Origin: a virus
DNA: 64,000 nt
Virus record (IMG/VR): IMGVR_UViG_3300015245_000003
Location: 1 to 64,000 of that record
Strand: one strand, 5' to 3'
Shown here: positions 30,264 to 38,514 of the stretch, in pieces
Numbering within the stretch: the stretch's first letter is position 1
Layout: every line of letters starts with the position of its first letter
The notes under the pieces: generated by a model
The model's database searches: none
What the model saw: only the letters and a program-made list of their open reading frames with translations
What the model was told of the DNA's origin: nothing
Position numbers and translations under genes: made by a program

Positions 30264-31462
30264 CAGCGTTTCCTTCGAGGACGCGACTGGCCGAATACGT
30301 ACACAACGCCCGCCACCGCGCCCGCGGCAATGGCCCATCCGGTCAACTGGCCGAGGCTCATCGCAGAGTCGCCTGGCGGCTTGCCGTTGAGAGCCGCTGT
30401 GCCGTCGATGATGGCCTGGCGATAGAGCGCGAGGTTGTTCTTGGCGATGGTCTGCGCCTTCGAGGCGATGGCCGCTGTTGCCGCAGTCGCAGAGAGTGCC
30501 TGGATGTCGCCGTTGGAGAGCCATGCCTGGTGGGTGAAGGGCTGCGTCGTGGGCGCCGCACCGGCCGCGTCGATCTTGGGGCCAACGATGGTTGCGCCGG
30601 CCTGCGCAGCTGCCTGGTAGGATTGCACTGCAGAAGCGAGCTCCGGCGGCGAGGCAGTGAGGTAGGTGTCACCCGCGTCGATGACGGCGGCCACCTGGTT
30701 GCCCAGATCGGTTGCTGCGCTCGTCATCTCCGCAACGCTGCCAAGACGACGCATACCGACCTCTCGCTGTGGAAGGCGACCGAGAGTCACTTTCGGCATC
30801 ACAAGCTCCCCATCGAGGATGTCGCGCAGCGCCCCCAGGTACCGCGCGCGTCCGACGGCGACTAACTCCACATCGCGCACCCCAGCAACGGCCAAGTTCT
30901 CCTTGCCGAACGGGTCGATGCGGTATTCGCTCACCGCGCGCGGCTTCCAGCCCACCGGGTTGTTCGCCGAGTTGAAGTTCGAAAAATCCGTCGCGAGCCA
31001 CGTCCCATCGTCATCCTGAATCTCAAGCAGGACATGATCCGTGTTGGAGTCGAAGTGCTGCACCAGCAGCCGCACCGGGATGCCGTAGCCGGTGCCAAGC
31101 CAACCGAGCGTCGCTGTCCCGTCGTCGCAGTCGCCCACGGGGATGCACGCCGCGGCCCCCGGCACGCACAGCGTGATCATCGGGTTCTGCACCGTCTCGG
31201 TCATGTGCGCGTCCGGCCGATACCGGACGTTGTCGCGCACAAAGTCGAGGAACGCCTGCATCGCCTGGGCGTTGGTGAGGCGCGCATTGGGCGCGTAGCC
31301 AGCCTGCTGGATGATCCCTTCGGCGAACTGGCGTGCGAGCTGGTTGTGCCGCGCCTCGTGGATGTACGAGATGACCTTCTCGATGGCCTTCTCGGGGCCC
31401 GCGGCGCCGGCCGGGTAGTCCTGCCGGCTGACCGACAGTCCGGAGATGGTGGGCATCGCCAT
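30263..31462 (-). CDS. Transglutaminase-like membrane-anchored protein (399 aa)
   Basis: The first 200 residues have a transglutaminase-like cysteine-protease fold with a candidate triad Cys112 (VGDCDDGTA), His143 (TDHVLLEI) and Asp159 (LATDF). A helical Ala-rich linker leads to a C-terminal membrane helix (about 371-391) and a basic RPRRKR tail. The family includes proteases and cross-linking enzymes. Here it could cross-link virion proteins, mature the capsid or act on murein peptides. It starts a coupled chain of five genes. Confidence 0.8.
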   Translation of the reverse strand: MAMPTISGLSVSRQDYPAGAAGPEKAIEKVISYIHEARHNQLARQFAEGIIQQAGYAPNARLTNAQAMQAFLDFVRDNVRYRPDAHMTETVQNPMITLCVPGAAACIPVGDCDDGTATLGWLGTGYGIPVRLLVQHFDSNTDHVLLEIQDDDGTWLATDFSNFNSANNPVGWKPRAVSEYRIDPFGKENLAVAGVRDVELVAVGRARYLGALRDILDGELVMPKVTLGRLPQREVGMRRLGSVAEMTSAATDLGNQVAAVIDAGDTYLTASPPELASAVQSYQAAAQAGATIVGPKIDAAGAAPTTQPFTHQAWLSNGDIQALSATAATAAIASKAQTIAKNNLALYRQAIIDGTAALNGKPPGDSAMSLGQLTGWAIAAGAVAGVVYVFGQSRPRRKR

Positions 31463-31488
31463 GACTCTCCGACAACGCTACCATTCGA

Positions 31489-31517
31489 TTGTCAAGCGGT
31501 CATCTACCCTCTAGAGT
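31489..31517 (+). promoter_or_regulatory. Possible promoter before the duplicated membrane gene
   Basis: TTGTCA (31489-31494), a 17-bp spacer and TAGAGT (31512-31517) fit sigma70 boxes, but the start codon follows only 7 bp after the second box, so the mRNA would be nearly leaderless. Regard as tentative. Confidence 0.35.
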
Positions 31518-31524
31518 TGAAGGC

Positions 31525-32031
31525 ATGACCAAGGGTGGCGTCTTCGCGGTGGTTGCGCTCGGATCGGCAATCGGCGCTGTCGCGGGAGCTGCCGCCATCG
31601 GGAAAAAGCGGGGGCCGATGAGGCAGCAGCCCTACGCGCCCATCGGCGCTGCGGTGCTGGCGACGGGAGTCGCCGCGGTGGCCTACAAGGCGCCCCAGTG
31701 CCCTCCCTGCGCCCCAGGGTTGGTCGCGAATGGAGTCGTCACCAGTCTGCCGGCGCTCTCGCACGGGGGCTACGGCGCGGCGGTGGCGCTCGCGTCGGCC
31801 ATTGGCGGGGTCGTCGGAGCGATGGCCATCGGCAAGCAGAAGTCGAGCAAGCTGCTCGGCCAGCAGCCCTACTCGGCCATTGGCGCAGCGCTCGCGGGCG
31901 CGGGCGCGGCGGCCATCTTCTACCCCAACGCGCCGAGCTGCCCGCCGTGCGTCGCACCGACTCCCCCGCCGGCCCCCTCGCCGAACGACGGCAATGGAGC
32001 TCCGACAGGTGCACCCTCGCCGCCGCGCTAG
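31525..32031 (+). CDS. Membrane protein made of two tandem repeats (168 aa)
   Basis: Two units of about 70 residues repeat the order hydrophobic helix, GA-x-AIGKK/Q, QQPY-x-IGAA, hydrophobic helix and CPPC. Four helices are predicted, and the Pro-rich tail is disordered. It is the only plus-strand gene inside the virion block and overlaps the next minus gene by 4 bp at its stop. The CPPC pairs may bind a metal or form disulfides. Confidence 0.75.
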   Translation: MTKGGVFAVVALGSAIGAVAGAAAIGKKRGPMRQQPYAPIGAAVLATGVAAVAYKAPQCPPCAPGLVANGVVTSLPALSHGGYGAAVALASAIGGVVGAMAIGKQKSSKLLGQQPYSAIGAALAGAGAAAIFYPNAPSCPPCVAPTPPPAPSPNDGNGAPTGAPSPPR

Positions 32032-32558
32032 ACGTGAAACGTCAGCGGCTTCGGAGCAACGACCAGCGGTAGCGAGACGACGGTCTGCTGCGCGCGGCCC
32101 GCGCTGTCCTTCCAGCCGGCGACGATCATGTTGGTGCCAACCAATTGCCCGATCGAGAGCGAGATGGCGCTCGTCGTGTCCCCGTTGAGGCCCACCTGCG
32201 CGAAGATCGCATGCGTTGAGGAGTTGCCGATGATGATGGTCGTCCACGAGGCGCCTGGGGGCAAGATGAGGGTCACCCATGAGGTGCCCGTCAGCTGCGT
32301 CGACATCGCGCCGGGGGCCATTGTGAGCTGAGGACCTGCGGGGGGCGCATTGCTCGAAAAAGTACCGGCCCCCGTCGAGGGGATAGGCCGCAGGACGTTG
32401 ATCAGCGGCGGAGGAGGACCCGTCTTGGCTGCGAGCTGCGCGGCGAATGTCGCCCCTGCCGCGGCGGTCTTACGGCTCTGCACAGCCTCATAGGCCATGA
32501 CGCCCGCGACGCCCACGCCCACGATACCGAGCCCCAACATCCACGGCTTGACCTTCAC
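32028..32558 (-). CDS. One-helix membrane protein with beta domain, paralog 4
   Basis: GTG 32558 sits behind GAGAGGAG. The helix (about 7-23) ends in MAYEAVQSRK. A Pro-rich linker (50-80) leads to a beta domain with VTLILPPGASW and the closing VAGWKDSAGRAQQTVVSLPL. These two segments match paralog 3 closely. It is the longest member of the family. Confidence 0.75.
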   Translation of the reverse strand: MKVKPWMLGLGIVGVGVAGVMAYEAVQSRKTAAAGATFAAQLAAKTGPPPPLINVLRPIPSTGAGTFSSNAPPAGPQLTMAPGAMSTQLTGTSWVTLILPPGASWTTIIIGNSSTHAIFAQVGLNGDTTSAISLSIGQLVGTNMIVAGWKDSAGRAQQTVVSLPLVVAPKPLTFHV

Positions 32559-32569
32559 AGGGACTCCTC

Positions 32570-32893
32570 TCAGGCGACGTGGTAGCCGAGCGCGGTCATG
32601 ATGCTTTGCAGCTGCGGGTTCATCTGCGAGTAGAGAGCCGAAGGGATGCCAGTGGCTTGCCAGTCGGAGAGCGACGCGTGGTCGATCGACGCAGCGAAGT
32701 TGGCCCACTGCGCGTAGGTCATCGTCTGACCTGCGATCGTGGCTGTCTGGTTGGCGACGTTGGCCACGGCAGTGCCGCCTCCGGTTGGAGCCGCCGGCTG
32801 GCTCTTCTCGTAGAAGTAGATGCCGATGCCAGCGACGGTCAGCGTCCCGAGTCCCACGAGCCACGCGAGCGCGGCGTTGTCTTTCTTGGCCAT
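32570..32893 (-). CDS. One-helix membrane protein (107 aa)
   Basis: The helix (about 9-27) ends in IYFYEKSQ as in the beta-domain family, but the soluble part (45-107) is helical (MTYAQWANFAASIDHASLSD) instead of beta. It is likely another virion membrane protein with a different head. Confidence 0.72.
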   Translation of the reverse strand: MAKKDNAALAWLVGLGTLTVAGIGIYFYEKSQPAAPTGGGTAVANVANQTATIAGQTMTYAQWANFAASIDHASLSDWQATGIPSALYSQMNPQLQSIMTALGYHVA

Positions 32894-32905
32894 GACGTCC
32901 TCATC

Positions 32906-34171
32906 CTATCGCAAACGACCGACGACGGCGCGTACGCCACTTTTGCCCAGGGAGATCGTACGAAACGAACCCTTTTGGAAGTCACCAGGGTCGCGCTGGC
33001 GAATCCGAACGGTGTTCGGCTTGATGTCCGGCTCCTTGTGCACCGCGTAGTTGTGACTACGGGCCCACGCCTTGGCGCGTGAAGGAGAAAAACGCGGGCG
33101 GGGGAAGAGCAGCGTTTGCACCGTCGTCTTCTTGCTCGACTCACTCGCAGTGAGTGGCAGCGGGTTGACCTTGGCGATGAGTCGCCCAGCAGAGCCCTTC
33201 CAGACGCCGCGCGCGGCGCCGAGGTAGCTCTGCTTCGTCAAAAGGGCCCAGACGCCAATGCCGGCTGCGCCAGTCGCCAACGTGATCGCAGCGATGATAG
33301 CGATGCGTTTCGCTGTTGACGGCGCGGTGGCCGCGGAAGCGCCTGCCTTCTGCAAGGCCGCCATCGAGTCCGCCGTCGTAGGCAGATGGCGAAGCGTGAT
33401 CGGCGTGAGAATGAGACCCCCCGTGTTGACCGTGAAGGAGCTCGTTGTCTGATCTGGCCCGTTGTAGTTTGCAGGGTTGACGAGATCGGCGAACGTCGCG
33501 TTGTCAGGCAAATGAGTGTATTTGGCGACAATCGCATTGTAGAGCGCGTCGGCGATCGGATCGTAGTTCGGGTTGGCCCCGAAGCTGGTGATGTGATCGA
33601 AGACACGCTGGACGACTCGCGTCGAGGACGGCGCGTGCTTGGCGTTCCAGCTGGCGATGAGGCTCGCGAGCAAGACCTGCGGCGGCAACTTCGCCTGAGG
33701 AAAACAGTTCTGCGCGAGCAGCCAGTTGTACTCGAGGATGGGATTCGCGTAGGCCTCGAAGCTCCCCGGAGCATCGGGGCCGTAGCTTCCATTGAACGAG
33801 GCCCACGACGTGAAGTTGGGCCACGAGGTCAAGTCGAGCGGCGAATTGCTCCGCGGGGGGTTCGCACACGTGCCGGCGCCACCACTCGCGTGCGGCGCTA
33901 CGTTGTATAGCTCGAGGAGCCCGGCGAAGACGGGGCCTGCAATGGGTACTGCGGCTGCAGCCGTCGCCGCCATGGCCTGAAGGACCGCCTGCGAGGCCGC
34001 GTCGGAGATTTGGATGGTGCCATTGGGCCCAAGGGTGACACCCTGCGGCGCCTTGTTGAACGACTCGTAGTACGCAGCACCCGTCGCGACATCCGTTTGG
34101 ATGTCGTCGGGAACATACGAAGTCAGGTCGAACTGCTCGTTGATCTGGCCCGCGATGCTGGCTGCGCTCAC
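32906..34171 (-). CDS. Structural protein candidate with central membrane helix (421 aa)
   Basis: GTG 34171 begins the gene. Hydrophobic segments occur at about 66-88 and 291-310 (IAIIAAITLATGAAGIGVWA). The last 65 residues (RFSPSRAKAWARSHNY, then FQKGSFRTISLGKSGVRAVV) match a small module seen at the ends of various phage proteins. The protein may span the virion membrane. A promoter-like sequence lies directly upstream. Confidence 0.7.
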   Translation of the reverse strand: MSAASIAGQINEQFDLTSYVPDDIQTDVATGAAYYESFNKAPQGVTLGPNGTIQISDAASQAVLQAMAATAAAAVPIAGPVFAGLLELYNVAPHASGGAGTCANPPRSNSPLDLTSWPNFTSWASFNGSYGPDAPGSFEAYANPILEYNWLLAQNCFPQAKLPPQVLLASLIASWNAKHAPSSTRVVQRVFDHITSFGANPNYDPIADALYNAIVAKYTHLPDNATFADLVNPANYNGPDQTTSSFTVNTGGLILTPITLRHLPTTADSMAALQKAGASAATAPSTAKRIAIIAAITLATGAAGIGVWALLTKQSYLGAARGVWKGSAGRLIAKVNPLPLTASESSKKTTVQTLLFPRPRFSPSRAKAWARSHNYAVHKEPDIKPNTVRIRQRDPGDFQKGSFRTISLGKSGVRAVVGRLR

Positions 34172-34177
34172 CGCCTC

Positions 34178-34207
34178 ACAGTAGCGCTAGATGGGCCTGT
34201 TGGACAA
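34178..34207 (-). promoter_or_regulatory. Promoter-like sequence before 421-aa gene
   Basis: On the minus strand TTGTCC (34202-34207), an 18-bp spacer and TACTGT (34178-34183) resemble sigma70 boxes. The GTG start follows after only 6 bp, so the call is weak. Confidence 0.3.
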
Positions 34208-34231
34208 CTAGAGGCTTGACAGCGAGGCGAA

Positions 34232-34387
34232 CTAGGCTTGGCCGCGGCCGACGGGTTTGCCTTCCGCGTCGAGCTTCTCCGCGAATGTGGCGATCGGCTT
34301 TACCTTCGCCAAAAGGGCCAAGAAGTCGGGGCACTCCGGAACTTGATGCGCCAGGCCACAAAACGGACAGAGCTTGTTGTGGATCAT
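34232..34387 (-). CDS. Small zinc-knuckle protein (51 aa)
   Basis: MIHNKLCPFCGLAHQVPECP holds a C-x2-C-x3-H-x4-C knuckle. ATG 34387 overlaps the upstream stop (ATGA). A Lys/Glu-rich C-terminus follows. Function is unknown. Confidence 0.65.
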   Translation of the reverse strand: MIHNKLCPFCGLAHQVPECPDFLALLAKVKPIATFAEKLDAEGKPVGRGQA

Positions 34388-35871
34388 CCGATGTTGGGGG
34401 TCCACCCCGCGGCGCGTGACTGGCTTCCATTGGCCTGCGGCTGCGCGGCGTTCGGCGGCAGATTTCGCACGGCCTGTGCCTGCTGCCCTCCCATGTTAGT
34501 GAGCGCGGAGACCAGCTTGCCGAAGGTCCCCTGGTCGAGCATCTGCATCCCCTTCTCGAGGATCTTGCCAGAGATCTTAGGGTTGCCCAGAGCGTTGCGC
34601 GTCAGCCACTGCAGCGTCGTCTCGCCCTCGGCCTGCTTGCCATACATGACCGGCTCCCCCTCGAAGCGGATGAACTGCTCGTTGACCGGCTGCATCGCGT
34701 GCTCGTCGACTTCGGGGGCGACGACGACGGTGGGAAGCGCGGGAGCCGCGACGGGCGTCTCCTCTTCCTCTTCGGGGGCGAACATCTCGCGCATCTCCGC
34801 TTCCATGCGGCGGAACTCGCGCATCTGCGTGAAGAACTCCTTGGCTGCGGTCATGGGCGCCGTCACGGCCTGCGCGACGACGGGTGTAGTGAGCGGCGGT
34901 GCCGCGGGGGCCAGTGGAGGAGCGCCAGGAGTCGGGATGACGCCCAACGTCTGCAGCGTCTGCGTCACCGTCCGCGCGATGCGCTCCTCGAGATTGTCGA
35001 CCGCTGGCGCCGCAGGTTGCTGCATGAACGTCCGCGGATCGGGCGGTGGAGGCGGAGCCTGGCCGAGGCGTGCAGCCTCACGGCGTTCGCGCTCGTACAT
35101 CCCCCAGACGCGATCGAACATCGACTCCATGAAGGCGTTGCCCCCCGCTGCTGCAGGCGCCGCCGGAGTTGGCATAGACCCTCCATCGAAAGCCTGTGGC
35201 GCATGCCTCTCCGGCGCGCCCGCGTAGGTGGGCCTTCGGTAGGACGGCGCCGCACCCCCGAAGTCCCGCTCTCGCTCGCGATCTCGCTGCATCGTCGCGA
35301 CCGCCTCCCAGCGCTTGCGGATGTCCGCTGCGCTCTGGAGCACCACTTCAGCCGTGCCGAGGCTCCGATCGTTCTTGGCCCCGCCTCGCAGTTGAAACCA
35401 GAGGCGGTACTTCGCAGGACCCGCGTTGGTTGCAACTTGGAAAACCCGCTCGAGGTAGTCGATGAGGTCTTCGCCCGGCGTCCTGCTCGAGGTGCCGGCC
35501 ACCGACGCGCCGTCGATAGGGGCCATCTGCTTGGCCTCCTCGCGATTGGGGCCGATGATGGTCTGCCGCGCGGCGATGGAGACCTGCTCGGCGCCGCCGA
35601 GGCCTCGCGCGCCGATACGCTCGATGATGTCCTCCCAGATGGCGCCGACGTCGAGCTCCCGCGGGCCAACGTCGGCGGGTTCGGGTGAGGAGGCCGACGT
35701 CGCGGGCTGCGAGATGGGGCCGGAGTTCTTGCGGGGCCGGCCGCCCTTGTTTTTCTTCACAGGCGAAGCGGGAGCCGGTTGGGGAACCGGCGGGGCGGCA
35801 GCCTGCGGCTGATCGTCGTCCTCTTCATCTTCGGCGAGAGCGGCGGCGAGATCCGAGTCGACTTCACTCAC
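34384..35871 (-). CDS. Large Pro/Ala-rich protein, possible scaffold (495 aa)
   Basis: The N-terminus is acidic (EDEEDDDQ), followed by KKNKGGRPRKNSG, an AT-hook-like motif (GRPRK). Residues about 70-190 look folded and alpha/beta. The centre (200-330) is a Pro/Ala-rich linker, and the C-terminal part has a charged coiled coil (REFRRMEAEMREMFAPEEEE). Mixed disorder and coiled coil would suit a scaffolding or DNA-binding assembly protein, but no family is recognised. Confidence 0.65.
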   Translation of the reverse strand: MSEVDSDLAAALAEDEEDDDQPQAAAPPVPQPAPASPVKKNKGGRPRKNSGPISQPATSASSPEPADVGPRELDVGAIWEDIIERIGARGLGGAEQVSIAARQTIIGPNREEAKQMAPIDGASVAGTSSRTPGEDLIDYLERVFQVATNAGPAKYRLWFQLRGGAKNDRSLGTAEVVLQSAADIRKRWEAVATMQRDRERERDFGGAAPSYRRPTYAGAPERHAPQAFDGGSMPTPAAPAAAGGNAFMESMFDRVWGMYERERREAARLGQAPPPPPDPRTFMQQPAAPAVDNLEERIARTVTQTLQTLGVIPTPGAPPLAPAAPPLTTPVVAQAVTAPMTAAKEFFTQMREFRRMEAEMREMFAPEEEEETPVAAPALPTVVVAPEVDEHAMQPVNEQFIRFEGEPVMYGKQAEGETTLQWLTRNALGNPKISGKILEKGMQMLDQGTFGKLVSALTNMGGQQAQAVRNLPPNAAQPQANGSQSRAAGWTPNIG

Positions 35872-36158
35872 TGGAGTGCTCCTTTTGAAAGACCGAGGCG
35901 ATCGAGAACGAGATCCTTGAACGTTTCGGACTGTTGGTCACCGACAAGGTATGGCGCCAGAGTCGCCTCGACAACTTCAACAGGATCGACCTGAGGCATG
36001 TCGGCCAGAAGGACGCGCAAGTAGCCGGCGAGCACCGCAGCTCCCGCTACGTCCGATCCTGCAGCGAGCTGCATGAGACGTCTGCCGGTCACCATGAGCG
36101 CGTTGGCCATCGCAGTGCCTTCACGCTCGAGACCCATGAGCTCTTCCTCTGTCGCCAT
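35868..36158 (-). CDS. Helical hypothetical protein (96 aa)
   Basis: ATG 36158 has GGAG at a good distance. The all-helical product (ATEEELMGLEREGTAMANAL) ends in ATGA overlap with the large Pro-rich gene. Function is unknown. Confidence 0.72.
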   Translation of the reverse strand: MATEEELMGLEREGTAMANALMVTGRRLMQLAAGSDVAGAAVLAGYLRVLLADMPQVDPVEVVEATLAPYLVGDQQSETFKDLVLDRLGLSKGALQ

Positions 36159-36169
36159 CTTCAACTCCG

Positions 36170-36967
36170 TTACGAGATCACGAGCGATGTCTGGTAGACG
36201 GGCAAGGTCAGCTTCTGCGTAAAGGTCGCGCCCATCCAGCTCTGCAGCATGGACTTCTGGCTGTCGGGAAAGCCGTCGTCGCAACACGACGAGAAGAAGG
36301 GTTGGAAGGCGAGCGCGGCGACGGTTGCGTAGCCGTTGCCGGGCGACAGCAAGTCGAGGGCCGTCACCTTGAGCGTGGGGCTGATGATGCCTCCGGAGCC
36401 GCCCGAATCGGTCACCACGGCCACCGGCGGCACCTGGTAGGGCCCTCCGGGGTTGGTAATCACAGGCACCTGCAGGTTGCCACCGATCTGCGTGATGGTC
36501 GCCGTCGCCTGTGTCCCGCCGGGGGCCAGCTGGCCACCGACGAACGCGATAGTAGGCGCCACGTAGCCGGCCCCGCCCGCGATGACGATGCACCGACCGA
36601 CGCCCATGTCAGCGCGCACGCGCGCGATGACATTCTGGGCGGTCCCTGGGACCGTAACGAGGGGCGGCGCTGCGTAGTCCGCTCCAGCGACACCAAGGGC
36701 CACCGACTTGACCGGCGAGCCGTTGGTGTTTCCGGGGAACAACGTTGCAATACCCGTCGCGTCGGTTGTCGGCCGCGCGCGAAACTGGATGGTGCGCGTG
36801 ACGACCTGCCCCACCTCCGACGTGTTGTCCGCCACGTAGAGCAGCCCCACCTTGTTGGGCAGGAACAGATCCACGGGGATCGCCAGCATGCGCAGAGCGA
36901 GCGCGTTGGCTGAAACCGCTCCAACGGCGGTGAACTTGTAGACGGCGGTGAGCAGGGTGGTCGTCAT
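36170..36967 (-). CDS. Fibre-like beta-repeat structural protein (265 aa)
   Basis: After a 70-residue N-terminal domain, three or more units repeat the pattern GxxYxxPPxV / GGxGYxxPxI (near 92-215). These match the beta-repeat of phage tail-fibre and adhesin proteins. A C-terminal segment with CCDDGFPDSQ closes the chain. It may be a spike or host-contact protein. Confidence 0.75.
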   Translation of the reverse strand: MTTTLLTAVYKFTAVGAVSANALALRMLAIPVDLFLPNKVGLLYVADNTSEVGQVVTRTIQFRARPTTDATGIATLFPGNTNGSPVKSVALGVAGADYAAPPLVTVPGTAQNVIARVRADMGVGRCIVIAGGAGYVAPTIAFVGGQLAPGGTQATATITQIGGNLQVPVITNPGGPYQVPPVAVVTDSGGSGGIISPTLKVTALDLLSPGNGYATVAALAFQPFFSSCCDDGFPDSQKSMLQSWMGATFTQKLTLPVYQTSLVIS

Positions 36968-36982
36968 GGTGGGCGCAGTATC

Positions 36983-37321
36983 CTACGGCGATTCCTCTGC
37001 GTCGAGAGCAGCCAGGTGAGCGCGCCCCATGCGCTCGTTGGTTTCTGCCAGGGGCGCCTGGCGGAAGGCAGCGACGCGCGCCGCTTCCTCCCTGCGAGCT
37101 TGCATCTTCGCCGCGTGCACCGCACCACCCTTGCGCCCCGCCTCGCGCGCTTTCTCGCTACCCTTCTGGAACTCAAAGGCGGTCCCCTTGACGTGGGCGG
37201 CGATGCCGCCCTTGCGAGCGATTTCGCTTCGGCGCTCGGGCGAGACGGAGGTCATGCCTGGCTTGCGGCGCGGGGGTTCGACGGTTGGATCGAAGTCTTG
37301 AACGAGAATGTGCTGCGTCAT
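36983..37321 (-). CDS. KGG-motif (stress-induced) protein (112 aa)
   Basis: Two KGG repeats, RSEIARKGGIAAH and AREAGRKGGAVHAAK (about 31-70), match the stress-induced bacterial motif of GsiB/YciG-type proteins. The N-terminus is Pro-rich and the C-terminus helical. ATG 37321 lies behind AAAAAAAGGAGACAC. A DNA- or water-binding role is unproven. Confidence 0.78.
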   Translation of the reverse strand: MTQHILVQDFDPTVEPPRRKPGMTSVSPERRSEIARKGGIAAHVKGTAFEFQKGSEKAREAGRKGGAVHAAKMQARREEAARVAAFRQAPLAETNERMGRAHLAALDAEESP

Positions 37322-37323
37322 GG

Positions 37324-37545
37324 TCAGTGTCTCCTTTTTTTCGCGGTCGTTTTCTTCGTCTTCAGCGAGTCCCGCGCAGGGCCCATCTCGAGCCACATGC
37401 CGTCATTGGTCACCGTTATCGAGAAGGCGCGCCCGCCTTCGTTGACGGCTTTCTCGAAGAGCACGAGAAACTTTGTGTAGTTGGCAGCTGGCGAACGGCT
37501 CATACGCACCGTCGCCAGCTTCTTGCGAACTCTTGTCGTCTTCAC
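37324..37545 (-). CDS. Small basic protein (73 aa)
   Basis: A basic N-terminus (MKTTRVRKKLATVRMSR) and a Lys/Arg-rich end (KTKKTTAKKRRH) flank an alpha/beta core resembling SRP9/14-like small RNA-binding folds (KFLVLFEKAVNEGGRAFSIT). That resemblance is loose. ATGA overlap with the upstream gene. Confidence 0.68.
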   Translation of the reverse strand: MKTTRVRKKLATVRMSRSPAANYTKFLVLFEKAVNEGGRAFSITVTNDGMWLEMGPARDSLKTKKTTAKKRRH

Positions 37546-38078
37546 GGCGTCTCGGGCTCTTCGTCGTCGCCGCCCAGAAGCCCGATGTCATCGGCCACGG
37601 TGAGCTCCTCGAAGGCCACCGCATCGACGAACGCGTCGAGCGTCATCCTGTGCGTGGTGGTCTTATTGACCACCATGTTGATGGTCAGGCGCCGGTACTC
37701 GCGCGCGCCCGGGGCCACCACGGTCAGGGGGACCAAGTAGATCCGCAGGTCGCCCTGCATGTACTCGGCGACGCGCTCGTTGCTCTCGCCCTGGTACATG
37801 GCCAGCACGTGGAAGGCGTCGTTCTTGGGCGCCGGCTTTGATACGGCCCAGGTGACGTCACCGACTTGAACTTGGCCGAGGACTTCGATCTTCTTGATGT
37901 CCTCGACGTCCATCTCGAAGTCTTCGATAAGCGTCGCGTGGATGCGCGCGACGATGTCCGCAACGGAGAGCTGCTGGACGGTCGCGGGAGGCGGCGCTGT
38001 GGGCGCCTGCGGCTGCGGCGCGGCGGGACCTTCGGACACGGGGGTACCCACCGTGTCGATCACGGGAGCGTTTGACAT
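37542..38078 (-). CDS. Hypothetical protein (178 aa)
   Basis: A Pro/Ala-rich N-terminus (1-35) precedes an alpha/beta domain (VQVGDVTWAVSKPAPKNDAF, RIYLVPLTVVAPG). ATG 38078 follows an AAAAAAAGGAGA ribosome-binding site, so expression may be high. No family is recognised. Confidence 0.75.
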   Translation of the reverse strand: MSNAPVIDTVGTPVSEGPAAPQPQAPTAPPPATVQQLSVADIVARIHATLIEDFEMDVEDIKKIEVLGQVQVGDVTWAVSKPAPKNDAFHVLAMYQGESNERVAEYMQGDLRIYLVPLTVVAPGAREYRRLTINMVVNKTTTHRMTLDAFVDAVAFEELTVADDIGLLGGDDEEPETP

Positions 38079-38096
38079 GAGAATCTCCTTTTTTTC

Positions 38097-38456
38097 TCAG
38101 AACTGTGGGATCGGACCACCAAAAGACATCGCGTTGCGTAGTGATCCGATGGCCATGGCGAGCTGCATGAGACTGACCGTGTAGAGTGCGCCATTGACGG
38201 CTAGCTCCACCGTTTGACCGCTGCCCTTGTAGACAATGTTGATGCTACGGCCAACGCATGGCTGGCCGTCGACTGCCAGAAGTGGAATCTGGATGTGGTA
38301 GGTAGCTTGACGCTCGGGAGGCGGTGGTTCACCAGCTTTTAGCCCTCCCTCGAGCATTTTTACAACTTCGCTAGGATCGCCTGTACGGATGGCCTGCAAG
38401 TTGGCTTCTACTATCCGGCGTGTTGCCGGATCACCAATAACCAGAGGAGGTAGCAT
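38097..38456 (-). CDS. Hypothetical protein (119 aa)
   Basis: The helical N-terminus is followed by a beta-rich half (YHIQIPLLAVDGQPCVGRSI). The leader has AACTTCAAAAGGAGA before ATG 38456, like other strong leaders here. Function is unknown. Confidence 0.75.
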   Translation of the reverse strand: MLPPLVIGDPATRRIVEANLQAIRTGDPSEVVKMLEGGLKAGEPPPPERQATYHIQIPLLAVDGQPCVGRSINIVYKGSGQTVELAVNGALYTVSLMQLAMAIGSLRNAMSFGGPIPQF

Positions 38457-38514
38457 CTTTTTTCTCCTTTTGAAGTTGCAAGCAGTAAGGCGAGAGAGTC
38501 AGTCGCGCAAGGGG

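Noticed and set aside
32906-34171. Portal or tape-measure protein
   Set aside because: The 421-aa protein has a membrane helix and a small phage module at its end but no portal or tape-measure features; size alone is not enough.
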